Below, in pieces: positions 7,842 through 16,353 of a stretch of DNA of 46,179 nt. Source of the stretch: Streptomyces sp. CC53 (GTDB lineage: Bacteria > Actinomycetota > Actinomycetes > Streptomycetales > Streptomycetaceae); assembly GCF_001865245.1 (NCBI RefSeq), contig NZ_MKXB01000137.1, positions 29,936-76,114 of the forward strand, in the 5' to 3' direction. A program made the position numbers and the translations under genes. The notes under the pieces were generated by a model, which saw only the letters and a program-made list of their open reading frames with translations, searched no databases and was not told the origin of the DNA. The first letter of the stretch is position 1, and each line of letters starts with the position of its first letter.

Positions 7842-9275
7842 CTACGATGCGGACGCTCCCCGGCCCGAGGCCGCACGCGCCACCGCGGCGCGCTCCCGTT
7901 CCACGCGTTCGACGAGCCGTTTGACCTCGACCGCGGCGAGCGCGCGGGCGTCGACGAGCGTGTCGGCCCGGAAGGGGATGCTGTAGCGGACGGGTCGGCC
8001 GGTGGCGCGGGACCGGGCCAGCGCGTCGGCCTTCAGTCGCGCGGCGACGGACGTGTAGACGGGGCCCGCTCCCGGGTCGGAGCAGGTGAGCGTGCCGGAG
8101 ACGGTGCTGCCGGAGAGCGGGAAGGTGCCGCGGCGACTGGTGCACCCGCCCGCGGACCGGTCACCGATGGTGAAGGTCGCGTTCATGACGGCGGTGACCG
8201 TACCGCCGGTGATGCGGGACTTCGCCCGGGTGGTGACGCTGCCGCGGAATCTCTGGGTCGCGGTGCATCCCCTCGGGCCGCACTCCACGTCGCCCGAGCC
8301 GTCGAGCCGGAACCTGATGCCCTGGTCGGTCGCGTCCTTGAGCTGTCTGGTGTACTCCAGCAGGGTGTCGAACATCGCGTCGACGGCGTCCCCGTCGACG
8401 ACGGTCAGGTCCATTCCCTCGGAGGAGTGTTCCGCGAGAGGGCCCGTGGTCACCCGGGGCATCTCGGTCGGCGTCTCGCCCTCCCGCCATGCGTCCAGCA
8501 TTTCGGACAGGTCGTACGGCTGTAGGCGCAGGACCCGGTGCGGTCTGTGCCGGGTGATGAGGAGGCGGCCTGCCGAGGTGTCGAGACCGAGTGCGGGCGT
8601 GCCGTTCACGGTGAGACCGCGCCGCGGCTCGCCGGCCTGGCGCCGTGAGCCGGACTGCTCCGCCAGGGCCCGGGACAGCTGAGCGGCGAGCCGCGCCGGC
8701 GGAGGACGGTTGTCGAGGACCTCCTTCAGGATGTCGGACGTGTCGTAGGCCCCCACCGTCCAGGCGCCGGGCTTCTCCGCGGCGGGCTTGCCGTCCCCGG
8801 CGGAACGGTCGGGGGCCGGGTCCACCCGGTGGCGCGTGAACTCCTTGCCCCCGACGCGCAGGACGTCCCGGTCGTGACGCCTGACGCCGGAACCCGTCCG
8901 GCCGAACTGGCTCCCGGAGGCGGTGACGGTGATGTCCCGCTCCGTGATCCCGGCGATCGCCGTGTCCCGGTAGCGCAGTCCGGGCGCCTCACTCAGGTCG
9001 GCGACGGCCTCCTCGAACGGCTTCAGGTACGCGGGGTCCCGCCGTGCCGTCGGCGCGCCGGAGCCGGTGGAGAGGTCGCCCCATGCCAGCAGTCCCGCCA
9101 CGAACGCCAGGGCCAGGACCGTGGTCGCAGCGAGCACCAGGACGCGACGGCGCCCGCTCGGCAGGCGCAACCGCCGCCCCTGCGGGGGAGGCACGGGCGT
9201 CGGCGGGTGGCCGGGGGGACTCGGAGCGGTCGGCGCGTCTGGCCGCGGCTGCCGACGGGGGCTCGGCTCGGTCAT
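7842..9275 (-). CDS. Single-pass membrane protein of unknown function
   Basis: No function recognised. The 477-residue product starts MTEPSPRRQPRPD at ATG 9273-9275, with GGGAG upstream. Residues 1-50 are a Pro/Arg-rich cytoplasmic tail, followed by one transmembrane helix (VLVLAATTVLALAFVAGLLAW). The rest, about 400 residues, is probably extracytoplasmic. It is rich in beta-prone Thr/Ser/Val segments, with paired cysteines (VECGPRGCTATQ; GGCTSRRG and TLTCSDPG) that could form disulfides outside the cell. The C-terminal 40 residues are a charged helix. It is divergent from a TetR regulator across a 203-nt AT-rich gap with a dyad, so that regulator probably controls it. Confidence 0.85.
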   Translation of the reverse strand: MTEPSPRRQPRPDAPTAPSPPGHPPTPVPPPQGRRLRLPSGRRRVLVLAATTVLALAFVAGLLAWGDLSTGSGAPTARRDPAYLKPFEEAVADLSEAPGLRYRDTAIAGITERDITVTASGSQFGRTGSGVRRHDRDVLRVGGKEFTRHRVDPAPDRSAGDGKPAAEKPGAWTVGAYDTSDILKEVLDNRPPPARLAAQLSRALAEQSGSRRQAGEPRRGLTVNGTPALGLDTSAGRLLITRHRPHRVLRLQPYDLSEMLDAWREGETPTEMPRVTTGPLAEHSSEGMDLTVVDGDAVDAMFDTLLEYTRQLKDATDQGIRFRLDGSGDVECGPRGCTATQRFRGSVTTRAKSRITGGTVTAVMNATFTIGDRSAGGCTSRRGTFPLSGSTVSGTLTCSDPGAGPVYTSVAARLKADALARSRATGRPVRYSIPFRADTLVDARALAAVEVKRLVERVERERAAVARAASGRGASAS

Positions 9276-9377
9276 GGCAACTCCCTCGACTGGTCGACCC
9301 GGCTCCGCACAACTGCCCCTCCGGGCAGTGCGCTGCGGGCCGGACGCGGAGTCCAGTGTGAGGGCCCCGGACAAGAA

Positions 9378-9407
9378 ATTGGAGTCCTTTCTAGAAAAAG
9401 TTTCAAT
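9378..9407. promoter_or_regulatory. Interrupted palindrome, candidate TetR operator
   Basis: The core TTTCTAGAAA (9388-9397) is a perfect 10-bp palindrome; outer arms ATTG (9378-9381) and CAAT (9404-9407) share exactly the same centre, and one inner pair also matches. It lies in an AT-rich stretch between a membrane protein and a divergent TetR gene, the usual place for an autoregulatory operator. No binding evidence. Confidence 0.5.
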
Positions 9408-9478
9408 ACAGATGATCTAGGCTGGTCGCGATCAGGTCCAGGGGGACCCGATACGCCCGGACTGAGGAAGCCTCCCCG

Positions 9479-10072
9479 ATGAGCCCGAAGCAGCAGCGTG
9501 GCGCGGCCACGATCGACCAGGTCCTGGATGCGGCGATGCGCATCTACGCCTCAGCCGGCGAGGACGGCCTGACCCTCGGCAACATCACCAAGGCCAGCGG
9601 GGTCAGTTCAGGGAGCATCTACCACCACTTCGGCAGTCTCGACGGTGTGATCGGCGCCCTCGCGCTGCGCCTGGTGGACCGCCTCCTGGTCGACCTCGCG
9701 GCTGCGGTGGCACGAACGACCGACGCCCGCACGGGCGTCGAGGCCGTGGTCCTGGCCTATCTGGACTTCGTGCGGGCGCATCCGGAGGAAGCCCGCCTCA
9801 TGCACTCGGTGGCCGCCGACCGCGAAGGCATGGCGCACGGGGATCGGATCCGCGACTCCCAGGAGGCCCGGCTGACGCCCATCGCCCTCTGGATCCGCGC
9901 GCACCAGGAATCCGGCGAACTCGCCGAGCTGTCCGTCCCCGTGATCGAGTCCCTGGTCATGGGCCCGGTCGTGGGCGCCGTGCGCCGCTGGCTCACCCTG
10001 GGCGACATCGATCTGGAGGAGGCCGCCCGCGTCCTGCCGGATCACATCTGGCGTTCCGTCAGCCGAAGGTAG
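9479..10072 (+). CDS. TetR/AcrR family transcriptional regulator
   Basis: Ligand-responsive DNA-binding repressor. The 197-residue product has the N-terminal TetR helix-turn-helix at about 12-58 (TIDQVLDAAMRIYASAGEDG, then LGNITKASGVSSGSIYHHFG), with the typical YHHF end of the recognition helix. The C-terminal domain (60-197) is all-helical and would bind ligand and dimerise. Start is ATG 9479 with GAGGAAG upstream. It is divergent from the membrane protein at 7842-9275; the shared region holds a 30-bp dyad that could be its operator. The ligand is unknown, and no transporter lies next to it to suggest a drug. Confidence 0.93.
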   Translation: MSPKQQRGAATIDQVLDAAMRIYASAGEDGLTLGNITKASGVSSGSIYHHFGSLDGVIGALALRLVDRLLVDLAAAVARTTDARTGVEAVVLAYLDFVRAHPEEARLMHSVAADREGMAHGDRIRDSQEARLTPIALWIRAHQESGELAELSVPVIESLVMGPVVGAVRRWLTLGDIDLEEAARVLPDHIWRSVSRR

Positions 10073-10706
10073 GCTGCCCGGCATCGCGTTCCGGTCATCG
10101 CGGACCAGGCGCCCTGCCCGCCCTCACCGGGACACCGTGCCCGTCGAGGAGGCGGAGCAGCACCGCAGCCTTCCGCGAGGAGCCGAGCGACGCGCTCGGC
10201 ACGGGCGGGCGCGGTCAGCCGCGCCGCCGCCCCCGGCCGCCCGGCGACTCCGCCCGCACCCTGCCCACCACCGCTCCCCCTTCACACGCGCGGCCCCGGT
10301 GGCGCCGCCCCCGACCCGTTGCTGTGCGGGGGCCGATGCGCGCGACGCGGCGTCCTCCACCGGCACCGCCTCCGCGTCGGCCACGAAGGCGAGCGTCACG
10401 CGCGGCGGCCGACCCCGGTCCCGGCCACGCATGGCCTGGTGAAGAGCCCGGCGCACACGCGCACGCGCACGCGGGGGACGTTCCGGGACCCCGGGGTCCC
10501 ACGGCCGTCGGCGGGGCGCGACGCGGCGGGCGTGCAGGGCGGGCCGTCCGGTGGCCGGCAGCGCGTCGGCGACCGGCGCGGCCCGGGCGCCCCTCCCGTT
10601 CCCGTGCGGGGCTCCTCCGCCGCGGCCCGACGGCGGGCGCGCGGCGCAGGCCGGACGATCACGCGGCCGTGAACGCCGCCCGCGAACAGCTGCCGCGGGG
10701 GCCGGC
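10073..10706. other. GC-rich region without a recognisable gene
   Basis: 634 bases between the TetR gene and the sulfurtransferase stop. On the minus strand short stretches look protein-like (around 10340-10420, reading VTLAFVADAEAVPVEDAA, and around 10130-10190 in another frame, reading SSRKAAVLLRLLDGHGVPVR), but they are in different frames without a good start. It may be a decayed gene or chance. Confidence 0.4.
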
Positions 10707-11573
10707 TCAGCCGCGTTCGGGGCCGGTGGCCACCGGGCGGGCGGGGTCCCCGCACCACTCGGACCAGGAGCCCGCGTAGAGGGCCGCCGTGATCCCCGCG
10801 ACCTCCAGCGCCAGCACCTCGTGCGCGCCCGACACCCCGGACCCGCAGTAGACGCCGACTCGCGGCGCCTCCATCGCGCCCAGTTCCTTGAAGCGCCGCA
10901 CCAGCGCCTCCCGCGCCAGGAAGCGCCCGTCCGGGCCGACGTTCCGGGTGGTCGGCGCCGAGGCCGCGCCCGGGATGTGCCCGGCCACCGGGTCGATGGG
11001 CTCGACCTCGCCCCGGTAGCGCTCCTCCGCCCGCGCGTCCAGCAGCAGACCCGACCTCGCCAGCTCCGCGGCACCGTCCGCGTCCAGCAGCGGCAGCGCC
11101 CCCGGAACGGGCCGGAAGTCGCCCGGAACGGGCTGCGGGACGTCGGTCGTCAACGGTCCGTGCCACGCCGCCAGGCCACCGTCCAGGACCCGGACGTCCC
11201 GGTGACCGGTCCAGCGCAACAGCCACCAGGCCCGCGCCGAGGCCCAGCCCTGCCCGCCGTCGTACACGACCACCGGCGAGTCCGCCGAGACCCCGGCCCC
11301 GCGCATCGCCGCCCCGAACGCCTCCGGGTCGGGCAGCGGATGGCGGCCGCCGGGCCCCGGCGGGCCGGCCAGCACCTCGTCGAGGTCCACGTACACGGCA
11401 CCCGGGAGGTGCCCGGCCTCGTACGCGGGGCGTCCGGGCGGGCCGCCCATCTCGTAGCGGACATCCAGGAGGACCGGCGGCCGGGTCCCGGCGGCGCCGA
11501 GTCGGGCCGCAAGGTCCTCCGGCGACACGAGGGGGTGCGGGCGGTCGGCGGTGGGGTGCGCGTGGGCGTTCAT
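10707..11573 (-). CDS. Sulfurtransferase (tandem rhodanese, thiosulfate/3-mercaptopyruvate type)
   Basis: Transfers sulfane sulfur from thiosulfate or 3-mercaptopyruvate to an acceptor such as cyanide or a thiol. The 288-residue product has two rhodanese domains: an inactive N-terminal one (about 15-135, with VLLDVRYEMGG and VVVYDGGQGWASARAWW) and a catalytic one (about 165-280), where the active-site loop reads CGSGVS with Cys243. The CGSGVS loop with a Gly second residue is seen in both subtypes, so substrate preference is not settled. Start is ATG 11571-11573 (MNAHAHPTADRP). Further upstream the frame stays open through the heptamer repeat, but that is composition only. It is divergent from the VOC gene. 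Confidence 0.94.
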   Translation of the reverse strand: MNAHAHPTADRPHPLVSPEDLAARLGAAGTRPPVLLDVRYEMGGPPGRPAYEAGHLPGAVYVDLDEVLAGPPGPGGRHPLPDPEAFGAAMRGAGVSADSPVVVYDGGQGWASARAWWLLRWTGHRDVRVLDGGLAAWHGPLTTDVPQPVPGDFRPVPGALPLLDADGAAELARSGLLLDARAEERYRGEVEPIDPVAGHIPGAASAPTTRNVGPDGRFLAREALVRRFKELGAMEAPRVGVYCGSGVSGAHEVLALEVAGITAALYAGSWSEWCGDPARPVATGPERG

Positions 11574-11798
11574 GCCGCCATCCTCGCGCAGAGTCCGGGC
11601 GCGTCGGGACCCCGCGGGGAGGATGGTCCACGAAAATTCGGGCATCCTCCTGCCGGATCGCGCCAATCCGCGGCGCGACCGGGGCGCACCGCGCGACCTG
11701 CGGTGCGAGCATCTGACGGGGCGTGGAACAGCCGCCACCACGGCGTTTCCCCCGGTCCCCCCGTACGGCCACGACGATGGTCCGAGGAGAGTGTGACG

Positions 11799-12572
11799 AT
11801 GACCGAGGCGACTCGGCGCAGTCCGGGCACCCCCTGTTGGGTGAGCTTGATGGTGCACGGCCTTGACGCGACGAAGGAGTTCTACGGGGAGTTGTTCGGC
11901 TGGGACTTCGCGCCCGGGCCGCAGCAGCTCGGCCCGTACGTGCGCGCCCTGCTCGACGGCCGGGAGGTGGCCGGCATCCGCCAGCTCCCGGCCGACCGCG
12001 ACCTGCCGATCGCCTGGACCCCGTACCTGGCGTCGGACGACGCCGACGAGACCGCCGAATCGATCCACTGCAGCGGCGGCACGGTCGCCGTGGGGCCGCT
12101 CGACGCGGGCGAGGCGAGGCGCATCGTGATCTGCTCCGACCCCACCGGCGGGGTGTTCGGGGTGTGGCAGGCCGCCGTGTGTCCGGACACGCCCGCGGCG
12201 GGCACGCCCGGCACGCCGGTGTGGAACGAGCTGCTCACCCACGACACGGAGTCGGTCGCGAAGTTCTACGGGACCGTCTTCGGATACGACCTGGTTCGGG
12301 CCGAGCCCGGCGGCAGCGATCTGGTGACGCTGCGGGCGGGCGGGCGGCCGGTGGCCTCCCTCCGCGGAGTCGGCCCCGCCCTGCCCCGTGACCGGGGCGC
12401 GCACTGGATGACCTGGTTCGAAGCCGCCGACCCCGACGCGTCGGCGGCGAAGGCGGAGGAGCTGGGCGGCCGGGTGCTGGAGCCGCCGCACGCGGACCCG
12501 GCGGGGCGGCGGGCGACGGTGGCGGACCCGGAGGGCGCGGTCTTCACGCTCGTACGGTCTGCGGGGCGCTGA
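11799..12572 (+). CDS. VOC family protein with two glyoxalase-like domains
   Basis: Member of the vicinal oxygen chelate superfamily, specific reaction unknown. The 257-residue product contains two repeats of the fold: residues about 10-120 (CWVSLMVHGLDATKEFYGELFGWDF ending in DPTGGVFGVWQ) and about 132-257 (VWNELLTHDTESVAKFYGTVFGYDL ending in DPEGAVFTLV). Both have the paired FY..LFGW/VFGY element of the bleomycin-resistance/glyoxalase group. Start is ATG 11799 with GAGGAGA upstream. Streptomycetes carry many such proteins, often annotated as hydroxylase or glyoxalase-like, without known substrate. It stands alone, divergent from the sulfurtransferase; a heptamer array begins three bases after its stop. 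Confidence 0.9.
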   Translation: MTEATRRSPGTPCWVSLMVHGLDATKEFYGELFGWDFAPGPQQLGPYVRALLDGREVAGIRQLPADRDLPIAWTPYLASDDADETAESIHCSGGTVAVGPLDAGEARRIVICSDPTGGVFGVWQAAVCPDTPAAGTPGTPVWNELLTHDTESVAKFYGTVFGYDLVRAEPGGSDLVTLRAGGRPVASLRGVGPALPRDRGAHWMTWFEAADPDASAAKAEELGGRVLEPPHADPAGRRATVADPEGAVFTLVRSAGR

Positions 12573-12574
12573 CC

Positions 12575-12658
12575 GGCAGGAGGCAGGAGGCAGGCGGCAG
12601 GCGGCAGGCGGCAGGCGGCAGGCGGCAGGCGGCAGGCGGCAGGCGGCAGGCGGCAGGC
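12575..12658. repeat. 12-copy heptanucleotide tandem array (GGCAGGM)
   Basis: Two copies of GGCAGGA followed by ten uninterrupted copies of GGCAGGC, 84 bp in all, starting three bases after the VOC stop codon. A 7-bp unit shifts frame with every copy, so copy-number change by slippage would be frame-changing in any reading frame. On the minus strand it reads as repeating Leu-Pro-Pro-Ala-Ala-Cys-Arg. Confidence 0.97.
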
Positions 12659-13498
12659 GAGGGACCGTACACCGGTGGGGCGCGGGAGCCCCCTCAGGAC
12701 TTCCCGGCTCCGCTTTCCGGCGTGACCCCGGTTCGCCCCGGGCGCCGCAGGCGCCGCTGAGGCCGTCTCCGGGTGCTCCCGGCTGCTGACCACGGCGCCC
12801 GTCCGACGGCCCTGTTCTCGCGACCGGACGCCGCCTGCGCACCGCCGGGAGCCCGCGTGCAGACCTGCGGGTCACCTTGCCGGTGCGCGCACCCGCGCGC
12901 CCCCGCATCACGGCGCCGCCGGCCGCCTGCCGTGCCCTCGCGACCGCTGCCGACCGGTGCCTACCGGTGCCGCCGGGACGCCCGCAGCCGTCGCGTGCGC
13001 CCGCGTACCGCCCTGCCCGCCGTGGCGATCGCTCGCTCGGCCTGCCGCCGCCGCGCACGCCCGCGTACCGACGCCCTCCGCGCACCCCCGCCGCGTGTCC
13101 CCGCACGCCGTGCCCCGGACGGGCTGTTCTCGTCCGCGGCCGCGTGTCGCCATGACGCGAGCCGGGCGGACTGGTATTCGGGTGCGCCGAAGAGCGGTCA
13201 CGTAAGGGCATATGCGGCGTGACATCCGATCACAATCGGTCGCGCATGAGCCCGGCTCGGTCAAGGGCTGGATCTCGTTCTGAGGCGGTCACGCGGCGTA
13301 CGCGAACTGTCTATGCTCCCTCGTGCGTTGCGCTGCTCTCACAGCGAGTAACCAGCCGCTGTGGGGTGCCCGGGCGGGACCCGGGCTCATCGGGTGCTGC
13401 CACCGGAACACGCGTGCCCGGCCGGGCGAGGTCCGGGCCGCCCTGTCGGCGTACCGCAGCACTCAGCCCTTTGATCGCAGACTGTTTGGGGACCCTCG
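12659..13498. other. Non-coding region upstream of the conservon
   Basis: 840 bases. The first part (to about 13140) is extremely GC-rich with degenerate short repeats such as CCCGCGTACCG near 13010 and 13070. From 13150 on, GC falls and regulatory features are plausible: the small dyad CCGAT-CACA-ATCGG at 13226-13239 and a TATGCT that could be a -10 near 13312. No gene with protein-like composition seen. Confidence 0.45.
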
Positions 13499-14989
13499 AT
13501 GGTTGGTGCAGGTTCATCTGCTGGAGCCCCGCCCCGCACAGGGGCTCCGGCATGGCTCATCCCCCCTGGCGTCCTGGCCGTGGCCTGCGGCATAGCGCTG
13601 CTCCTGGTACCCGCCCCGATACGTCCGACGGTGGCCTGGTGCGGCCTCGCAGCGACCGCTCTGGCGGCCGTGGCCTCGCTGGTGGCGACGCGCAGGGAGC
13701 GCGCGGCGGAGGCGACCCGCCACACCCGCGGGAGAGCCGCCCTGGAGCAGCACCACGCCCGGCGCGAGGCCGCCCTGCACAAGCGCCTGGCGGACCAGCA
13801 CACCGCCGTGCTGTGGCTGGCCGAGGAGATGCTCCCCGTGGCGCTCAAGCGGCTGCGGAAGAACACCCCCGCGTCGGAGATCGTCCTGGCCACCAGCTTC
13901 GGCGACCACCTCGACCCGGAGTTCGCCGGGGCGCTCAGGACGGCGCTGCGCAGGCTGCTCGAAGCGGCGGAGATGGAGGAGCAGACCAGGGACTCCTCAC
14001 AGCGGGCCCTGGTGGCGATCGCCCGCCGGGTGCAGGCGATCGTGCACCAGCTCGGCAAGGACCTCCACGACATGCAGATGGTGCACGGCACCGATCTGGT
14101 GCTCGCGGAGAGCCTGCAGAGCGTCGACCACCGCAACGCACTGGTCGGCCGCCTCGCCGCGAGCATCGCGGTGCTGGGCGACTCGCGGCCCGGACGCCAG
14201 TGGCAGAAGCCGATCGCCCTCTACGACGTGATCCGCGGCGGCATGTCCCGCATCGTGGACTTCCCCCGCGTGCAGCTCCAGTCGGTCGTCGAGGTGGGCG
14301 TGCTCGGCCGCGGCGCGGAGCCGCTGATGCACCTCCTCGCCGAACTGCTCGACAACGCCACCACGTTCTCGCCGCCCTCCTCCCCCGTGCTGGTGAGCGC
14401 GAGCGAGGTGCCCACCGGTGTCGCGATCGAGATCGAGGACCGCGGGGTCGGGCTGACCGAGGAGGTCCGCGAGCGCATCGAGCGGATCATGCGCGACGCC
14501 CTGGACGGCCGGCTCGACCTGTCCAAGCTCGGCGAGACGACCCAGCTGGGCATGCCGGTGATCAGCCGCCTGGCCCGCGACAACAACCTCGTCGTCGACC
14601 TGCGCAGGTCGGCGTACGGAGGCGTCCGGGCCGTCGTGCTGGTCCCCCGGGACATCCTCACCACGGTCCCCGCGTACTTCCGGCGCTGGGAGCGCATGGC
14701 GAAGTACCGCTTCCCGCCCGGCGCGGCGGCGGCGACGGCGACGACCGCCACGGACGACGTCCCGGACTCCACCGAGGGCCTTCAGACGTCCAGCGGTCTG
14801 CCGCAGCGGAGGCGCCACACGCCCGTCCAGACACCGATCGTCTCCACCTCCCCCACTCCGCCCACCCCGTCGCAGAAGTCCGGTCCGCGCCGGCCGCCGG
14901 GCCTGATGTGGGAGGCGTTCAAGGGCGTGACCTCGTACGACGAAGACCTCGACAGCCACATCAGCGAGTCATCAGACAAGGGTGAGTAA
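13499..14989 (+). CDS. cvnA: Conservon protein A: sensor-kinase-like membrane ATPase
   Basis: First gene of a conservon, the streptomycete four- to five-gene G-protein module thought to act as a membrane-associated signalling complex. The 496-residue product has two N-terminal transmembrane segments (residues about 18-65, WLIPPGVLAVACGIALLL and VAWCGLAATALAAVASLV), a helical stretch, and a C-terminal HATPase_c domain with N-box ELLDNATTFSPP near 280-290, then EIEDRGVGL and GLGMP-like TTQLGMPVISRLA. A phospho-accepting histidine box is not obvious, as usual for CvnA. The last about 80 residues are disordered. Start is ATG 13499 (MVGAGSSAG). It is followed after two bases by cvnB. Confidence 0.93.
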   Translation: MVGAGSSAGAPPRTGAPAWLIPPGVLAVACGIALLLVPAPIRPTVAWCGLAATALAAVASLVATRRERAAEATRHTRGRAALEQHHARREAALHKRLADQHTAVLWLAEEMLPVALKRLRKNTPASEIVLATSFGDHLDPEFAGALRTALRRLLEAAEMEEQTRDSSQRALVAIARRVQAIVHQLGKDLHDMQMVHGTDLVLAESLQSVDHRNALVGRLAASIAVLGDSRPGRQWQKPIALYDVIRGGMSRIVDFPRVQLQSVVEVGVLGRGAEPLMHLLAELLDNATTFSPPSSPVLVSASEVPTGVAIEIEDRGVGLTEEVRERIERIMRDALDGRLDLSKLGETTQLGMPVISRLARDNNLVVDLRRSAYGGVRAVVLVPRDILTTVPAYFRRWERMAKYRFPPGAAAATATTATDDVPDSTEGLQTSSGLPQRRRHTPVQTPIVSTSPTPPTPSQKSGPRRPPGLMWEAFKGVTSYDEDLDSHISESSDKGE

Positions 14990-14991
14990 CC

Positions 14992-15399
14992 GTGCCGCCA
15001 CTGCCCAACATCGACTGGATGCTCACAGAGCTCATGACCAGTGTCCCGTACGTGCGGCACGTGGTCGTGCTGTCCGCGGACGGCCTGTGCATCGGTCAAG
15101 CGAACACGGACCCCGACACCGCCGACGCCATCGCCGCCGCGTGCTCGGGCATGCAGAGCCTGTCCAAGGCCATCGCGCAGCAGTTCCCCGACGGCGACGG
15201 CACCGTGCACCTGGTCGGCGTCGAGGTGGACAGCGGGTACTTCGCCCTCATGGCGGCGGGGCCCGGTGCCTACCTCGCGGTGCTTGCCGGCGAACGGGTG
15301 GACGTGGGCCTTCTGGGCACCTTCATGCGCCGCCTCGTGCACCGCATCGGCCAGCACATCACCAGCCCGCCCAGGGACGACATCGGGCAGGCGATGTGA
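14992..15399 (+). CDS. cvnB: Conservon protein B: roadblock/LC7 domain protein
   Basis: Small cytoplasmic roadblock/LC7-fold protein (135 residues), the family that regulates small GTPases, like MglB for MglA. Sequence from IDWMLTELMTSVPYVRHVVVLSADGLCIG through GYFALMAAGPGAYLAVLAGE covers the alpha-beta fold. GTG start at 14992, two bases after the cvnA stop, points to tight coupling. Its stop overlaps the cvnC start (GTGA). It probably acts as a partner of the CvnD GTPase; no biochemical role can be read from sequence alone. Confidence 0.95.
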   Translation: MPPLPNIDWMLTELMTSVPYVRHVVVLSADGLCIGQANTDPDTADAIAAACSGMQSLSKAIAQQFPDGDGTVHLVGVEVDSGYFALMAAGPGAYLAVLAGERVDVGLLGTFMRRLVHRIGQHITSPPRDDIGQAM

Positions 15400-15752
15400 C
15401 ATTAGAGAACCAGGGTCCCTGGGATGAATCCGCTCCGGTCCCGCTCTACCTCATCTCCGGTGCTCGTGGCAGCACGGCCAGGAGCCTCGACCTGGTCACC
15501 CTCATCACCTCGCGGTCCTCGTCCCAGTCGGGGATGCCGCCCGAGGAGTCGGCCATCCTCACCATGTGCCACTACCCGCTGTCGGTGGCCGAGCTGTCCG
15601 CACACCTCAGCCTGCCCTTCAGCGTCGTCACGGTGCTGGTCGCCAAGCTCATCGAGGACGAGCGCGTCGAGTCCACCGCTCCGGTTCCTGTCGCGGCGGT
15701 TCCCGAAATCGGCCTTCTGGAGGCGGTGATCCATGGACTACGTAAGCTCTGA
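15396..15752 (+). CDS. cvnC: Conservon protein C: DUF742 protein
   Basis: DUF742 protein of 118 residues, always third in conservons. It starts with GTG at 15396-15398, which overlaps the cvnB TGA. It contains a short conserved PLYLISGARG stretch and a winged-helix-like C-terminal part (HYPLSVAELSAHLSLPFSVVTVLVAKLIEDERV), so it could bind DNA or a partner protein. It overlaps cvnD by 20 bases. Role in signalling is not known; inference is membership of the complex. Confidence 0.93.
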   Translation: MTLENQGPWDESAPVPLYLISGARGSTARSLDLVTLITSRSSSQSGMPPEESAILTMCHYPLSVAELSAHLSLPFSVVTVLVAKLIEDERVESTAPVPVAAVPEIGLLEAVIHGLRKL

Positions 15753-16353
15753 CGCCCCTGCCGCCGCTCCGCGCGGCGACCTGCTGCTGCCCTACGGCGC
15801 CAGGGGGGTCAAGGTGGTGGTCGTCGGCGGCTTCGGCGTCGGCAAGACGACCATGGTCGGGGCGGTGAGCGAGATCCCGCCGCTGACCACCGAGGAGACC
15901 ATGACCCAGGCCGGCGTCGGGATCGACCACAACCCCGGCGTCGCCGCCAAGAACACCACCACCGTGGCCATGGACTTCGGCCGCATCAGCATCAACGAGC
16001 AACTGATCCTCTACCTCTTCGGCACCCCGGGGCAGGAGCGCTTCTGGTTCCTGTGGAACGGCATCTTCGAAGGCGCCCTCGGCGCCGTGGTCCTCGTCGA
16101 CACCCGCCGGATCGAGGTCTGTTTCGACATCATCACCCGGCTGGAGGACCGCCGGGTCCCCTTCGTCGTGGCCGTCAACGCCTTCCCCGACGCCCCGGCT
16201 CACCCGATCCCCGCCCTGCGCGCCGCCCTGGCCCTCAACGACTCGGTGCCCATCGTCTCCTGCGACGCACGCGACCGTTCCTCCAGCCGCGACACCCTGC
16301 TCTCGCTGATGGGCTACCTGCGCACCCTCGCCGCCGCCCAGGAGTCCGCATGA
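15733..16353 (+). CDS. cvnD: Conservon protein D: small GTP-binding protein
   Basis: Ras-like/MglA-related GTPase of 206 residues. The P-loop GGFGVGKTT occupies residues 32-40, followed by a switch I threonine-rich region (PPLTTEETMTQAGVG), the G3 element LFGTPGQERF, and VAVNAFP in place of the canonical NKxD, a substitution usual for this family. It is the output switch of the conservon, presumably controlled by CvnB and CvnA. ATG at 15733 lies inside cvnC; its own stop overlaps the P450 start as ATGA, so all five genes are likely translated from one message. Confidence 0.95.
   Translation: MDYVSSDAPAAAPRGDLLLPYGARGVKVVVVGGFGVGKTTMVGAVSEIPPLTTEETMTQAGVGIDHNPGVAAKNTTTVAMDFGRISINEQLILYLFGTPGQERFWFLWNGIFEGALGAVVLVDTRRIEVCFDIITRLEDRRVPFVVAVNAFPDAPAHPIPALRAALALNDSVPIVSCDARDRSSSRDTLLSLMGYLRTLAAAQESA

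Noticed and set aside
12575..12658. Heptamer array considered as a CRISPR
   Set aside because: Units are 7 bp with no spacers and no cas genes anywhere in the window.
11574..13211. Open minus-strand frame extending the sulfurtransferase upstream through the heptamer array
   Set aside because: The extension crosses the coding VOC gene and the repeat, with low-complexity product; the sulfurtransferase has a natural ATG at 11571-11573.
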